From a virus: DNA of 35,893 bases. Below the pieces are notes generated by a model, which was not told the origin of the DNA, did not search any database, and worked only from the letters and a program-made list of their open reading frames with translations. Location of the stretch: the IMG/VR virus record IMGVR_UViG_3300048919_000377, positions 1 through 35,893 of that record; one strand, given 5' to 3'. Below, in pieces: positions 14,688-22,658 of this stretch (positions within the stretch are counted from its first letter, which is position 1; each line of letters begins with the position of its first letter). Both the position numbers and the translations under genes were made by a program.

Positions 14688-15347
14688 CTAAAACTCTCGT
14701 GCGAGTACACCTTCACCGAAGCCCCAGAAACCCTGGCTCTTGAATCCGAAGGGTTTTGGCCCGCTGCCTGACATGGAGAGGATTCCCACCCCCGCCGCCT
14801 TCGGTACGTATGAGCGCACGTCGATATCTCCGACACTGCCCGGCCGGACGTCCATCCAGATGCGCATCTTGGCGTTGCCGGCATCCGAGACCAGAACCCT
14901 TGATGCGCCGAAGATCGCCTTCAGCGACGCCTGAATTTCCGGGGTGGTGCCGTGCCCATTGTTGATGGCGATCTTCCACTTCAGGAGGCGCCGATAGAGC
15001 GGGTCCGGGATGCCACGAAGCGCCCTCTCGGAGCCTGCCCCACCCTCGTTCCAGAACGGCGCCTGGCTGAACGGCTTCGCGTCCGGGTCGCCTTCGAAGC
15101 CGATGTAGTCGTACTTGGGCGCATAGGCCGTAGTGCGGTCCAGTACCACGATCGTGCCAATGCCATCGAGCTGCGCCCCTTCCGCGGAATCGAGCGACCG
15201 TTTGTCGCGCAGATCCCTCAGGGCATCCTGCAAGCCATCTGCTGGCTTGAGCAGCGCGCGGACCAGGGCTTCGAGATTGCTGCGATCCTTGAATTGCGCC
15301 AGCCAGTGCGACCACGCAATCTCCCCGTGTGCCTGGTTCAGGTCCAT
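14688..15347 (-). CDS. DUF2612 baseplate/tail protein (gpI-like)
   Basis: A 219-aa protein with LDGIGTIVVLDR near residue 60-70, a YDYIGFEGDPDAKPF segment and a conserved LYRRLLKWKIAINNGHGT stretch (about 117-134) followed by an AIFG region, the pattern of DUF2612 proteins that occupy the slot of P2 gpI between baseplate J and the fibers. Its start overlaps the baseplate J stop by 10 bases. Presumed part of the baseplate wedge, giving the attachment surface for fibers. Confidence 0.82.
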   Translation of the reverse strand: MDLNQAHGEIAWSHWLAQFKDRSNLEALVRALLKPADGLQDALRDLRDKRSLDSAEGAQLDGIGTIVVLDRTTAYAPKYDYIGFEGDPDAKPFSQAPFWNEGGAGSERALRGIPDPLYRRLLKWKIAINNGHGTTPEIQASLKAIFGASRVLVSDAGNAKMRIWMDVRPGSVGDIDVRSYVPKAAGVGILSMSGSGPKPFGFKSQGFWGFGEGVLAREF

Positions 15348-16801
15348 GGCAGCACCTCCACGCGCGACACATCGAAGTCCGCACGCTCAAAGGGCTTCAC
15401 TGCGAAATTCCCAGCCACGTAATCCTCTTCAGTCGGCACGTACGCCGGGTCCGTGGAGCAAGCAAGGCGCAAATCCACCATAGCCACGCCTGGGGTCGTG
15501 TACACGCCTTTGTAGAGCTTCTGGAGAACGATGTCCTCGCCGATGTCGAGGGTCTTTCCCTCTGCGGCAATGCCGGCCTGAATCCGGTCGAAGCCATCGG
15601 TCGGGAAAACTTTTTCCTCCGGCGGCAGTTGCATCACACTGGCTTTTGCCCAGACGTAGACCTTGTGGGGCCTATCGAACAGGATCTCGTGCAGGTCGCC
15701 ATCATCGTCCTGCACCATCAGAACCGTATCGCCGACCGTGTCGATACCACCGCCCTTGAGCCGAAAGATGGCGTCGGCGATATCCTGGTCCAAGCCCCCG
15801 TCGACGACTACATGCACCGAGTGCGGCGGTCGCCCATACTCGTCCGGGTCGTCGCCATCGTTCTCGAAATCCTTGACCGCCAGCACACCCGGGACCATCT
15901 CCCAAATGTTTGCCGAGATGCTTGGCAGCGTTGCGGCACCCAGCCGATAAATGCCTCGCTTGTAGCGCCCACGCAGGCTGGCGTCGTTCTCGTCGGGCCG
16001 CCCCACGGAGCCCGGCTGCAGGTTGTTCACCGCGGTCCAGCCGGGGGTCTGCGTCACGATCTGGCAGAGATCTCCGACGAGCGCCACCTCGGAGACATTG
16101 TCGAACGTTTGTGCGAGCGCAGGCGTACCGATTGACGCCAGCCGGAGATTCGCCGATACGGCCACGGCGAAGGCGGCGCGCCCGTCGGTGAACAGCCGCA
16201 CGCCCGTTGCCAAGGTCTCGACGTTCTTCTGGCTGGGCAACAGCGCCGCTGCCAGGCCGTTGATGATGCTCTCCGGGTTCGGCGCGGCGCCGGTATGGTG
16301 TGTGTACAGAACACCGTCGATCAGCACGGTGTAATCGGTATCGGGCGCCACCGTCCGAACCTCCACCGTGGCATCCGCTGCGGTCGCCGCTGTGATGGTG
16401 GCACCATCGGGGATACCCCATAGCGTCTGCGTCGTACGGTGCCGGATCTGCGAATCGGGCTCGATCTCGGTACCTTCCACACCATACAGCACGACGTAGC
16501 AACGTGATGGCTCGGCCGCGAGGCGCTTCGCTCCGGAGAACGATACGGCGTTGTCCAGCGATACCTGTGATGCCGAAGGCGGGTACATCGCGTAGTAGAC
16601 GCCCTCCGCCAACTCCCACAGCGCGCTCTCTCGCTCTGAGAAAGAGTCAACCAGGAGGCCAATCAGCGAATCCGGTCGCGTCTCGACCGGGCCAGCGTAT
16701 CCTCGCGCGCGAAGACGCGCTTCGAGGTCGGTAACGATCTCCTGGCGGATTTCAGGCAGGCGCATGCGCACGAACCCATCCGGTGTTACACCGTATGCCA
16801 T
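15338..16801 (-). CDS. Baseplate J-like protein (gp47/gpJ family)
   Basis: A 487-aa protein beginning MAYGVTPDGFVRMRLPEIRQ and containing ESALWELAEGVYYAMYPPSA (about 50-70), GxxRLAAEPSRCYVVL and GRPDENDASLRGRYKRGIYR, the conserved REN/DASLR-type region of baseplate J proteins. These form the wedge of contractile tails. ATG 16801 is used with AAGGAT at 9 bases; a TTG three bases upstream is an alternative. It lies between the gp25-like gene and DUF2612, the usual order. Confidence 0.88.
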   Translation of the reverse strand: MAYGVTPDGFVRMRLPEIRQEIVTDLEARLRARGYAGPVETRPDSLIGLLVDSFSERESALWELAEGVYYAMYPPSASQVSLDNAVSFSGAKRLAAEPSRCYVVLYGVEGTEIEPDSQIRHRTTQTLWGIPDGATITAATAADATVEVRTVAPDTDYTVLIDGVLYTHHTGAAPNPESIINGLAAALLPSQKNVETLATGVRLFTDGRAAFAVAVSANLRLASIGTPALAQTFDNVSEVALVGDLCQIVTQTPGWTAVNNLQPGSVGRPDENDASLRGRYKRGIYRLGAATLPSISANIWEMVPGVLAVKDFENDGDDPDEYGRPPHSVHVVVDGGLDQDIADAIFRLKGGGIDTVGDTVLMVQDDDGDLHEILFDRPHKVYVWAKASVMQLPPEEKVFPTDGFDRIQAGIAAEGKTLDIGEDIVLQKLYKGVYTTPGVAMVDLRLACSTDPAYVPTEEDYVAGNFAVKPFERADFDVSRVEVLPWT

Positions 16802-16813
16802 CAACAGGAATCC

Positions 16814-17179
16814 TTATGCTTTGAGGAAGTAGCGACGGGCGATGAGGCCCGCGTCGGTGTCCGCTTCGAAATCGATCTGCATCGCTCGTCCAGCGTGATC
16901 GATGAGCAGCGCGATGCGGCGAACCGTTCGAACGCCGGGAACGTCGGCAATCTTTGCCCTGAAGATCGCCTCGAGCTGGGCGCGATCCGGGCCTTTGACG
17001 AGCACCGATTCCACGTAGGGGATGCCGAACGACACATCGAGGAACCACTCGCCGAGGAACGCCAGCAGCGTTACCTTGATCTGCTGCGCGATGCGCTCGG
17101 CGCCGTCGACAAGCGATGCATCACCGGCATCCGAAAGGTCGAGATCGTGCGATGGGGATAGCGCGAGATCGAAGCCCAT
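16814..17179 (-). CDS. gp25/gpW-like baseplate wedge protein
   Basis: A 121-aa protein with QIKVTLLAFLGEWFLDVSFG and a GIPYVESVLVKGPD segment, typical of the small lysozyme-like gp25/gpW fold that nucleates the sheath at the baseplate. The start overlaps the puncturing-spike stop by one base and the stop is 12 bases from baseplate J. Present in contractile-tail phages, it supports the myovirus assignment. Confidence 0.85.
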   Translation of the reverse strand: MGFDLALSPSHDLDLSDAGDASLVDGAERIAQQIKVTLLAFLGEWFLDVSFGIPYVESVLVKGPDRAQLEAIFRAKIADVPGVRTVRRIALLIDHAGRAMQIDFEADTDAGLIARRYFLKA

Positions 17180-17841
17180 TACTCTGGTCCTGAAGTCGTC
17201 TTGCCATCGACCGTGTGATGGTGGCCATCCTCGATCACGTTGTCAGACGTGATCGTCCCGTCCTTGTGGTTGATGTCTCCGCTGATCGTCGTGCCCGCGC
17301 CGCCGCCAGATCCGGCCAGTCCCTCTTCATATGTCAGCAGCTTTTCGAAGATGGCTGGCATCTGGACACGGAACACACCGGGCCCGCGCAGGATGGCGTC
17401 GCCGGACGGCGTCAGCTTCAGCGCACACTCGCCGAACTGCACGCTGACGTTCTCGGTGTCTGCCGCGCCGGTGCCAGGCCGCATGACCGGGGTGGCAAAG
17501 GCGTCGGACAGATCGAACTGCCGCGGATCATCTGGCGCGCTATCGGCGCCAGAAAGCCAGTTCTCCAGAGCGCGCTCGGAGAACGAGAGCTTCACCGCGT
17601 CCCCTGGCTTCAGCGGCACCGTGACGAGAGCCCTATGGCCCTCGATATCGCCAGCCGGCCAGCAGATCGGCACCTGCACGATCTGTGGGGCCTGCAGCAC
17701 GTCACCGTTCGCCAGTTGCTTTGGCAGCGCTGGTCTCACCACGGCTGAACTGCCATCGTAAGAGACGATCACACCGGGCAGGCACGTGTGTACCTCGGCC
17801 AGCTCGGTTGCGATGAGCTGGCGCAGTTCGGTCACGTCCAT
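17179..17841 (-). CDS. Gp138-family membrane-puncturing spike protein
   Basis: A 220-aa spike. The N-terminal part has the OB-like wording VHTCLPGVIVSYDG and a VPICWPAGD plus LKPGDAVKLSFSERALENWL region; the C-terminus is a Gly/Thr-rich beta segment that ends with GHHHTVDG, the type of His cluster that binds iron at the tip of such spikes. It should sit at the end of the tail tube and pierce the outer membrane. Length and order (hub before, gp25 after) fit the family. Confidence 0.86.
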   Translation of the reverse strand: MDVTELRQLIATELAEVHTCLPGVIVSYDGSSAVVRPALPKQLANGDVLQAPQIVQVPICWPAGDIEGHRALVTVPLKPGDAVKLSFSERALENWLSGADSAPDDPRQFDLSDAFATPVMRPGTGAADTENVSVQFGECALKLTPSGDAILRGPGVFRVQMPAIFEKLLTYEEGLAGSGGGAGTTISGDINHKDGTITSDNVIEDGHHHTVDGKTTSGPE

Positions 17842-17843
17842 GG

Positions 17844-18761
17844 CTACTTCCCTTTCTTCGGCTTCGGCGGTGCATTGCGGTCGACCAGCTCAAGCTCGGT
17901 CTGCCAGTCGCCGCCCTCGGAATCCCCGGTGTGCTTCACCGACTCGGCCCGATAGAAGCCCTCGGTTGAGCGGCTTTCCAGCTTGACGAGGTCGCCCGGA
18001 TTGATCTGCGGCAACAGGAGCGACTTCACCCGCCAGCCATCGCGTTGCTGTGCCGCGCTGACCAGATTGGCGCGTTTGCCGGTCCGCTCGTCCTTGACGC
18101 GCGCCTTCTCGCGCGCGCCCTCGCGCATGCGCTCCGGATACCCGATCAGGCCAGAATCGGCGGCCAGCACGATGGCCTGCCGCTTCGTCGTCCCCCGCTT
18201 CGCGATCACCTGAAGCGTCTGGTTCTGGATGGACCACTCCAGCCCAGTGCCCTGAACCACCTTGTGGAGCGCCTGGCGGGCCGGGCCATAGAATGAGAAC
18301 CCGTTCTGCCATGTGCGCTCTGGCACGTCGTCGGCCATGACCAGCGGCAGCCCCATCTGCTTTGCGATATCCCGCACGATGTGCTTCGCCGACGCGCCCG
18401 CGCCATACCCGAGCGACACCGCGGTATCGCGTACCTCGATATAGCCGTCTCGCACCTCCAGCTCGGTAACCACGTCGGGCCCGTCGAAGTACGTGTAACC
18501 GAAGGTCACCGCGCCGGCTGCCATCAGCACCGGGCCGTCCTCCTCCGCATAGCCGGCGTAGAGAACGCAATGGGTATCCGGGGTCTCAATGGTGCGCCGC
18601 GTCTCGGGCTTCAGGTTGTAGACGCGGATCTTGTGCGGGTTCGGCTGCTCGCTGGCGTCCTTGTCGATCTCGAAGGTGATGCGAATCGGTGGGGCGATTT
18701 CCAGTCCAGGCTTGCCTGCCCTGCCCAGCAGCAGCCGGTATGTCCTGTCAAATCGCGCCAT
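17844..18761 (-). CDS. Baseplate hub protein (gpD/gp44-like)
   Basis: A 305-aa protein opening MARFDRTYRLLLGRAGKPGL and IRITFEIDKDA, with NPHKIRVYNL near residue 41-50 and a GWRVKSLLLPQINPGDLVKL segment near the end. These are typical of baseplate hub proteins of the gp27/gp44/gpD type, forming the ring that carries the spike. It overlaps the plug gene by 14 bases and is followed by the spike after two bases. Confidence 0.82.
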   Translation of the reverse strand: MARFDRTYRLLLGRAGKPGLEIAPPIRITFEIDKDASEQPNPHKIRVYNLKPETRRTIETPDTHCVLYAGYAEEDGPVLMAAGAVTFGYTYFDGPDVVTELEVRDGYIEVRDTAVSLGYGAGASAKHIVRDIAKQMGLPLVMADDVPERTWQNGFSFYGPARQALHKVVQGTGLEWSIQNQTLQVIAKRGTTKRQAIVLAADSGLIGYPERMREGAREKARVKDERTGKRANLVSAAQQRDGWRVKSLLLPQINPGDLVKLESRSTEGFYRAESVKHTGDSEGGDWQTELELVDRNAPPKPKKGK

Positions 18762-19080
18762 TCTTCAACTCAGCAGCTTCGATGTAGACCAGGGCCACAT
18801 CGCCGGACGGCAAAGCAGGCCGACTGATCGTGTCACGGCCGTCGGGCGTGATAGCCATCAGCTCGCCGGCGGGTACCGGCAGGTGCCGGAATCGGTCCAC
18901 CAGTGCTGAGTCCGGCACGACGGCGATGCCGGCGATGATCAGCTCGTTGTAGGCGTTCTCGATAGACAGTGCCCACAGTTCCGCCTCGCTATTCCATGCC
19001 AGGTGCAAGAAGAACGTCCGCTCGTCCAGCACGACCTCTGTCAGGCTGTCATTCGCATCAAGAACCGGGATTGTCAGCAT
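18748..19080 (-). CDS. Baseplate plug-like protein (DUF6983-like)
   Basis: A 110-aa protein with RTFFLHLAWNSEAELWALSI near residue 21-40 and LPVPAGELMAI, wording that I associate with the phage baseplate plug family (DUF6983). It lies between the N-terminal-Dit-like gene and the hub, where this family usually occurs. The exact place in the baseplate is inferred from synteny. Confidence 0.72.
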   Translation of the reverse strand: MLTIPVLDANDSLTEVVLDERTFFLHLAWNSEAELWALSIENAYNELIIAGIAVVPDSALVDRFRHLPVPAGELMAITPDGRDTISRPALPSGDVALVYIEAAELKNGAI

Positions 19081-19662
19081 CTATTTCTTCCCGAAGATTC
19101 CGCCCAGGATTCGCTTGAGGTCGCTCTTTTGCTTGTCGGTGGGCGGCTTTCCATCGACCTTCCCGGCGTTGGCCTTCGTCGCCCCGGCTTTCCCCTTGGC
19201 CTTGCCTTTGCCAGACACCTTCTCCGGCGGGATATCCGCGGTGCGAAGCGTGACCTTCCGGATCCGGCGGAACTCGCACGACACCTCGAAGAACTCGCCC
19301 TTGCTGTCCCGGCTGATCTTGCAGGTCTCCATCACCATGTCGGTGTAGGTATCCAGCCCGGTCACGACGATGACCGGCAGGCGCTCGCGATGGATCGCGC
19401 GCATCGCCTCCTTCGCCGTGATCAGCTTGCTTCGGCCGCCGGCACCGAACAGCACCGTGTCCGCGGCAGTGATCCAGCCGGCCAGTGACAGCCGCTCCGA
19501 CTCCTGCACCACGTGGTCAGAGATGGGCGCTCCATCTTCCACCGCGTAAGCGGTTGCCTGGCTGGCGAGCGCCGTCTCCTCGTTCAGGAGCGCATCCAGC
19601 AGGATCGCGCCGATGCTGGACTTTGCCGTCCCGCTATCGAACACCAGGGAAACGAAGCTCAT
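19081..19662 (-). CDS. Baseplate/tail protein, Dit-like N-terminal type
   Basis: A 193-aa protein. The first 140 residues (FVSLVFDSGTAKSSIGAILL, ITAKEAMRAIH, VSCEFRRIRKVTL) look like the Dit-like N-terminal domain found after the tape measure in this group of myoviruses. The last 50 residues are a Lys/Gly/Ala-rich linker (GKGKAKGKAGATKA) with a basic end, unusual and perhaps flexible or DNA/capsid-facing. Its start overlaps the tape measure stop by 4 bases. Confidence 0.65.
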   Translation of the reverse strand: MSFVSLVFDSGTAKSSIGAILLDALLNEETALASQATAYAVEDGAPISDHVVQESERLSLAGWITAADTVLFGAGGRSKLITAKEAMRAIHRERLPVIVVTGLDTYTDMVMETCKISRDSKGEFFEVSCEFRRIRKVTLRTADIPPEKVSGKGKAKGKAGATKANAGKVDGKPPTDKQKSDLKRILGGIFGKK

Positions 19663-21569
19663 GCACCCGCCTCCACCATCGGCAACGCCGCAGCAGCCCT
19701 CGACATGCGGCCGGGGCTCACGGCCGTCCGGATGCCGCGTTCAGTCGCCGCGGCAATGGCCGCAGGGCTCGAGTTCGGCGCCGTCACCTGAACACCGCCG
19801 ATGTTGTTCTGAATGGTGACGCCGCCCGCCGGCGCGACGCGCTGCACGTCGGCTGCGCCAGCTCCGAATACCTTGTTACCTACCCACGCACCAGCGTCCT
19901 TGACCCAGTCAGGAATGGGGATACTGGCCAGCTTGTCCGAAATCCACGTCGTGATGGCCTGGCCGATTCCCTTGATCCAGGCGATGGCCTGATCGTAGAA
20001 CTCCCCCATCGACTTCTTGGCAGAAGCCCATGCCTCTTCGGCCCACTTCTTGATGTCCTGCCAGTGCTTGTAGACGTAGACCCCCAACGCGATCAACGCC
20101 GCAATGGCTGCCGCGATCAGCACAGCGGGCCAGCCGACGATGGCAGCGAGCCCAGACACCAACATCGCCACGCCGCGGACTACCCAAAAGATCGCCTTTC
20201 CGAAGCTGAACGCGAGCTTCACGATGGAGAGCAAAGGCGTCGACAGGCCCAACAGCAGAATGCCGATGGTTCCCCACTTCGCCAGCCATGGCCCCATTTC
20301 CTGGCCAATACCGCCGAGCTTGTTCTTGATCCACTCGATCTTGCCCTTGATGCTGTCCAGCGTGTCTCGCCATTTTTCCGCCGGCCCGATCAGGTCGCCC
20401 ATGACGGAATCTCCGCCCTGCAGCCATACCCAGATGTCCTGGCCGATCAGGTAGATGGTGGCCAGCAGCGCAGCCATGCGCAGGAAGGGCCAGAGTGCGC
20501 GCAGCGAAAGCGCCCTCAGCTTGACCATTGCGGCCTGCAGCAGCGTGGTTGCCTTTGTGGCTTGCAGCAGCTGCATACGCATCTGCGTAAGCGCCGTCGA
20601 CGCGGCAATGAGGCCCAGCACCTTCAGGACGTCGGTCAGGTTCTCTGCTACCCACGCAGCAGCCGCGGCGAACGCGTTGGCCGCACCGGTGGCCTTGTTG
20701 AGCGCGTTGATCTGCCGGCCGAGCACGTTCTTCAGGATCACCATGGAACCGCCGAACGTCTTCGGCATGCGCTCGAACTCCACCCCGATCTTGTCTGCTT
20801 GCTTCAGCAGCCCCTGCGCCAGCTCCTTGCTGGTCAGCTTGCCGGCCTTGCCCAAATCCTTCAGTTGGCCCACCGAGACACCAAAGGCTTCGGCAATGGC
20901 CTGTGCCAGCCGCGGCGCCTGCTCGATGATGGAGTTCAATTCGTCGCCACGCAATGCGCCGGCTCCGAGAGCCTGGCCGAGCTGCATCAGCGCCGCCTGC
21001 TGGGCGCCGGTGGAGCCCCCGCCGATGGTCATTGTCTTACCGATGATCTCGGTCAGATTCAGCGAGTCGGACAGGCCGAGGCCAAGATCTGAGGCATTGC
21101 GTTGCACCTTCTGGAATAGATCGCCGGTGGCGGTGTACTCCTGGCGCGTCCGTTGGGCGATGCCGTAGATCTCCTGAAGCGCATACTTCTGCTCATCGAC
21201 GCTCTTGGTGGCCAGACTGACGCGCCCTTCCACGCTTGCCCACTCGTCCGCGACCCGGGCAGCCTGCACAACGGAGAAGCCGGCGACAAGGGAGCGGACC
21301 ACGCCGGCGATGCCGCGGTACCCACGTCCCATCCTCTCGACCGACTCGGCCCCCTTCTCCTGAGCACCGGTCAAGCCCTGCTGTTCACGCAGCACGTCGC
21401 GCACGCCCTCGCGCGCGCCCTCCATGAACCCGGCGCCAAACTCGCGGACGGTTCGCGCCCCAGTACGCAGCTTTGCCATACCGTTGCGGAATGCGGCTTG
21501 ATAGCGACGCAGGCCCGAGTTGTCCACCTCGTACTTGAGGACGGTGACGAGTTCACGGATTGCGTTCAT
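19659..21569 (-). CDS. Tail tape measure protein
   Basis: A 636-aa protein with the tape-measure domain signature (VADEWASVEGRVSLATKSVD, then YTATGDLFQKVQRNA, GGSTGAQQAALMQLGQALG and LRGDELNSIIEQAPRLAQAI at about residues 105-230), hydrophobic segments around 325-345, 385-400 and 425-480, and a Gly/Val-rich end. It sets tail length and plugs the tube. At 636 residues it predicts a fairly short tail. Its ATG overlaps the upstream small gene as ATGA. Confidence 0.9.
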   Translation of the reverse strand: MNAIRELVTVLKYEVDNSGLRRYQAAFRNGMAKLRTGARTVREFGAGFMEGAREGVRDVLREQQGLTGAQEKGAESVERMGRGYRGIAGVVRSLVAGFSVVQAARVADEWASVEGRVSLATKSVDEQKYALQEIYGIAQRTRQEYTATGDLFQKVQRNASDLGLGLSDSLNLTEIIGKTMTIGGGSTGAQQAALMQLGQALGAGALRGDELNSIIEQAPRLAQAIAEAFGVSVGQLKDLGKAGKLTSKELAQGLLKQADKIGVEFERMPKTFGGSMVILKNVLGRQINALNKATGAANAFAAAAAWVAENLTDVLKVLGLIAASTALTQMRMQLLQATKATTLLQAAMVKLRALSLRALWPFLRMAALLATIYLIGQDIWVWLQGGDSVMGDLIGPAEKWRDTLDSIKGKIEWIKNKLGGIGQEMGPWLAKWGTIGILLLGLSTPLLSIVKLAFSFGKAIFWVVRGVAMLVSGLAAIVGWPAVLIAAAIAALIALGVYVYKHWQDIKKWAEEAWASAKKSMGEFYDQAIAWIKGIGQAITTWISDKLASIPIPDWVKDAGAWVGNKVFGAGAADVQRVAPAGGVTIQNNIGGVQVTAPNSSPAAIAAATERGIRTAVSPGRMSRAAAALPMVEAGA

Positions 21570-21721
21570 TTCTTGGCCTCCGCCTCTTTGATGGCTGCTG
21601 CCTCGGCAGCTTCCATGGCGTCAAGGACCGCGTTGGCTTTGAGAAGGTGGACCAGGTCGACACGACCTTCCTCGACCGCGTCGATGTGGACCCAGCCTGC
21701 CTTGATCACGCGCCAGATCAT
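21566..21721 (-). CDS. Small protein before the tape measure (DUF6889-like)
   Basis: A 51-aa protein (MIWRVIKAGWVHIDAVEEGR, then a helical tail rich in Ala and Glu). The ATG overlaps the chaperone stop as TGATG, which suggests coupling. The frame is open further upstream to a TTG at 21802, giving an 82-base overlap with the chaperone gene in the -1 frame, so production as a frameshift extension of the chaperone is also possible. This is the usual place of the second tail assembly chaperone. Confidence 0.6.
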   Translation of the reverse strand: MIWRVIKAGWVHIDAVEEGRVDLVHLLKANAVLDAMEAAEAAAIKEAEAKK

Positions 21722-22218
21722 CAGCTCATGTTCGAAATCTTCCCGGAACCGTCCGACAGCTTTGCGAGCAGCTTTTGGGCCAGTCCAGAACGGCCGGCCC
21801 AACGCTCCAAAAAATCTGCAAAATTGAAGCGGATGACGTGATAGAGCAATTCGAGGATGTCGCCGAGGTCGCTAAATGCCAGGTTGCGCACTGTGGCGCT
21901 CAGTCGTTCATCTCGGCCGTTGATCGTGACGGCGATGTATTTCTCCGTCAGGAGCAAGTCCACCCACTTCTGGACAGTTCGGCCGTCCAACCGCTCGGAC
22001 AGTTCGCGGAACGCCTTGACCAGGCCATCGTCCTCGGCTGCGGCGTTGATGGCAGCTGAGCCCTTGTCATCGAATGCCGAGAGCAGATTGCCCAGCGCCG
22101 GAAGTACCTCGCGCTGCAGATCAAAGAACATCGGGAGTGCCTCAAACGGGGGAATCTTCGTGATGTAGAAGTCCACGTCACTGATGGTTACCTTCTTCAC
22201 ATTCGACTTCGGTTCCAT
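21721..22218 (-). CDS. Tail assembly chaperone
   Basis: A 165-aa protein (VDFYITKIPPFEALPMFFDL at about 15-34; DLGDILELLYHVIRFNFADF near 136-155) located between tube and tape measure, the standard place for the chaperone that coats the tape measure before tube polymerisation. Its start overlaps the tube stop as TGATG. The call rests on position and on general likeness to the tail assembly chaperones of DUF3383-type myoviruses. Confidence 0.75.
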   Translation of the reverse strand: MEPKSNVKKVTISDVDFYITKIPPFEALPMFFDLQREVLPALGNLLSAFDDKGSAAINAAAEDDGLVKAFRELSERLDGRTVQKWVDLLLTEKYIAVTINGRDERLSATVRNLAFSDLGDILELLYHVIRFNFADFLERWAGRSGLAQKLLAKLSDGSGKISNMS

Positions 22219-22646
22219 CAGCTGTTACCCCCCACAAAATAGATGCTATTGCCGGTCTGGATCTCCCACTCCCGCTCACCCACTTCCTTGCCAAATTCAG
22301 ACGTGGGGAGCTTGACAACCCACGCTTCGGACGACGTGAAAAGCGTGCGGCCGCGCAAATCGGTGACTGCGATGGGGAAGATGCCGCCACCGCCGCTCAG
22401 CCGGTCAGCTTGCAGCAGCGACGACAGAACGTCGTTGCCCGCGCTCGTCTGCTGCAGCTTGATGGTGACCTTGCAGCGGCGGTCGCTGGACATCGCACGC
22501 GCGACCTCGCCATCAGCGCCGCTGGTGGACGTCACGCCGTCGCCGATCTCCTCGATGCTGATAAAGCTGTCTTCGGCAAAGCCCGACAGGGTCGCGGCGG
22601 CGACGGTGACATTGACCCGCGACGGGTCGTAGGTGTGTGTCGTCAT
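22218..22646 (-). CDS. Tail tube protein (DUF3277-like)
   Basis: A 142-aa protein beginning MTTHTYDPSRVNVTVAAATL, with GFAEDSFISIEEIGDGVTST, a VARAMSSDRRCKVTIKLQQT stretch (about 48-67) and a C-terminal EREWEIQTGNSIYFVGGN. This is the DUF3277 pattern, the tube partner of DUF3383 sheath proteins. It follows the sheath gene by 12 bases. One copy per ring of the tail tube is expected. Confidence 0.85.
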   Translation of the reverse strand: MTTHTYDPSRVNVTVAAATLSGFAEDSFISIEEIGDGVTSTSGADGEVARAMSSDRRCKVTIKLQQTSAGNDVLSSLLQADRLSGGGGIFPIAVTDLRGRTLFTSSEAWVVKLPTSEFGKEVGEREWEIQTGNSIYFVGGNS

Positions 22647-22658
22647 GCGAGACTCCGA

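Noticed and set aside
19485-21092. Plus-strand frame of 535 codons
   Set aside because: Opposite to the tape measure and baseplate genes, with no ribosome binding site or family; shadow of GC-rich coding.
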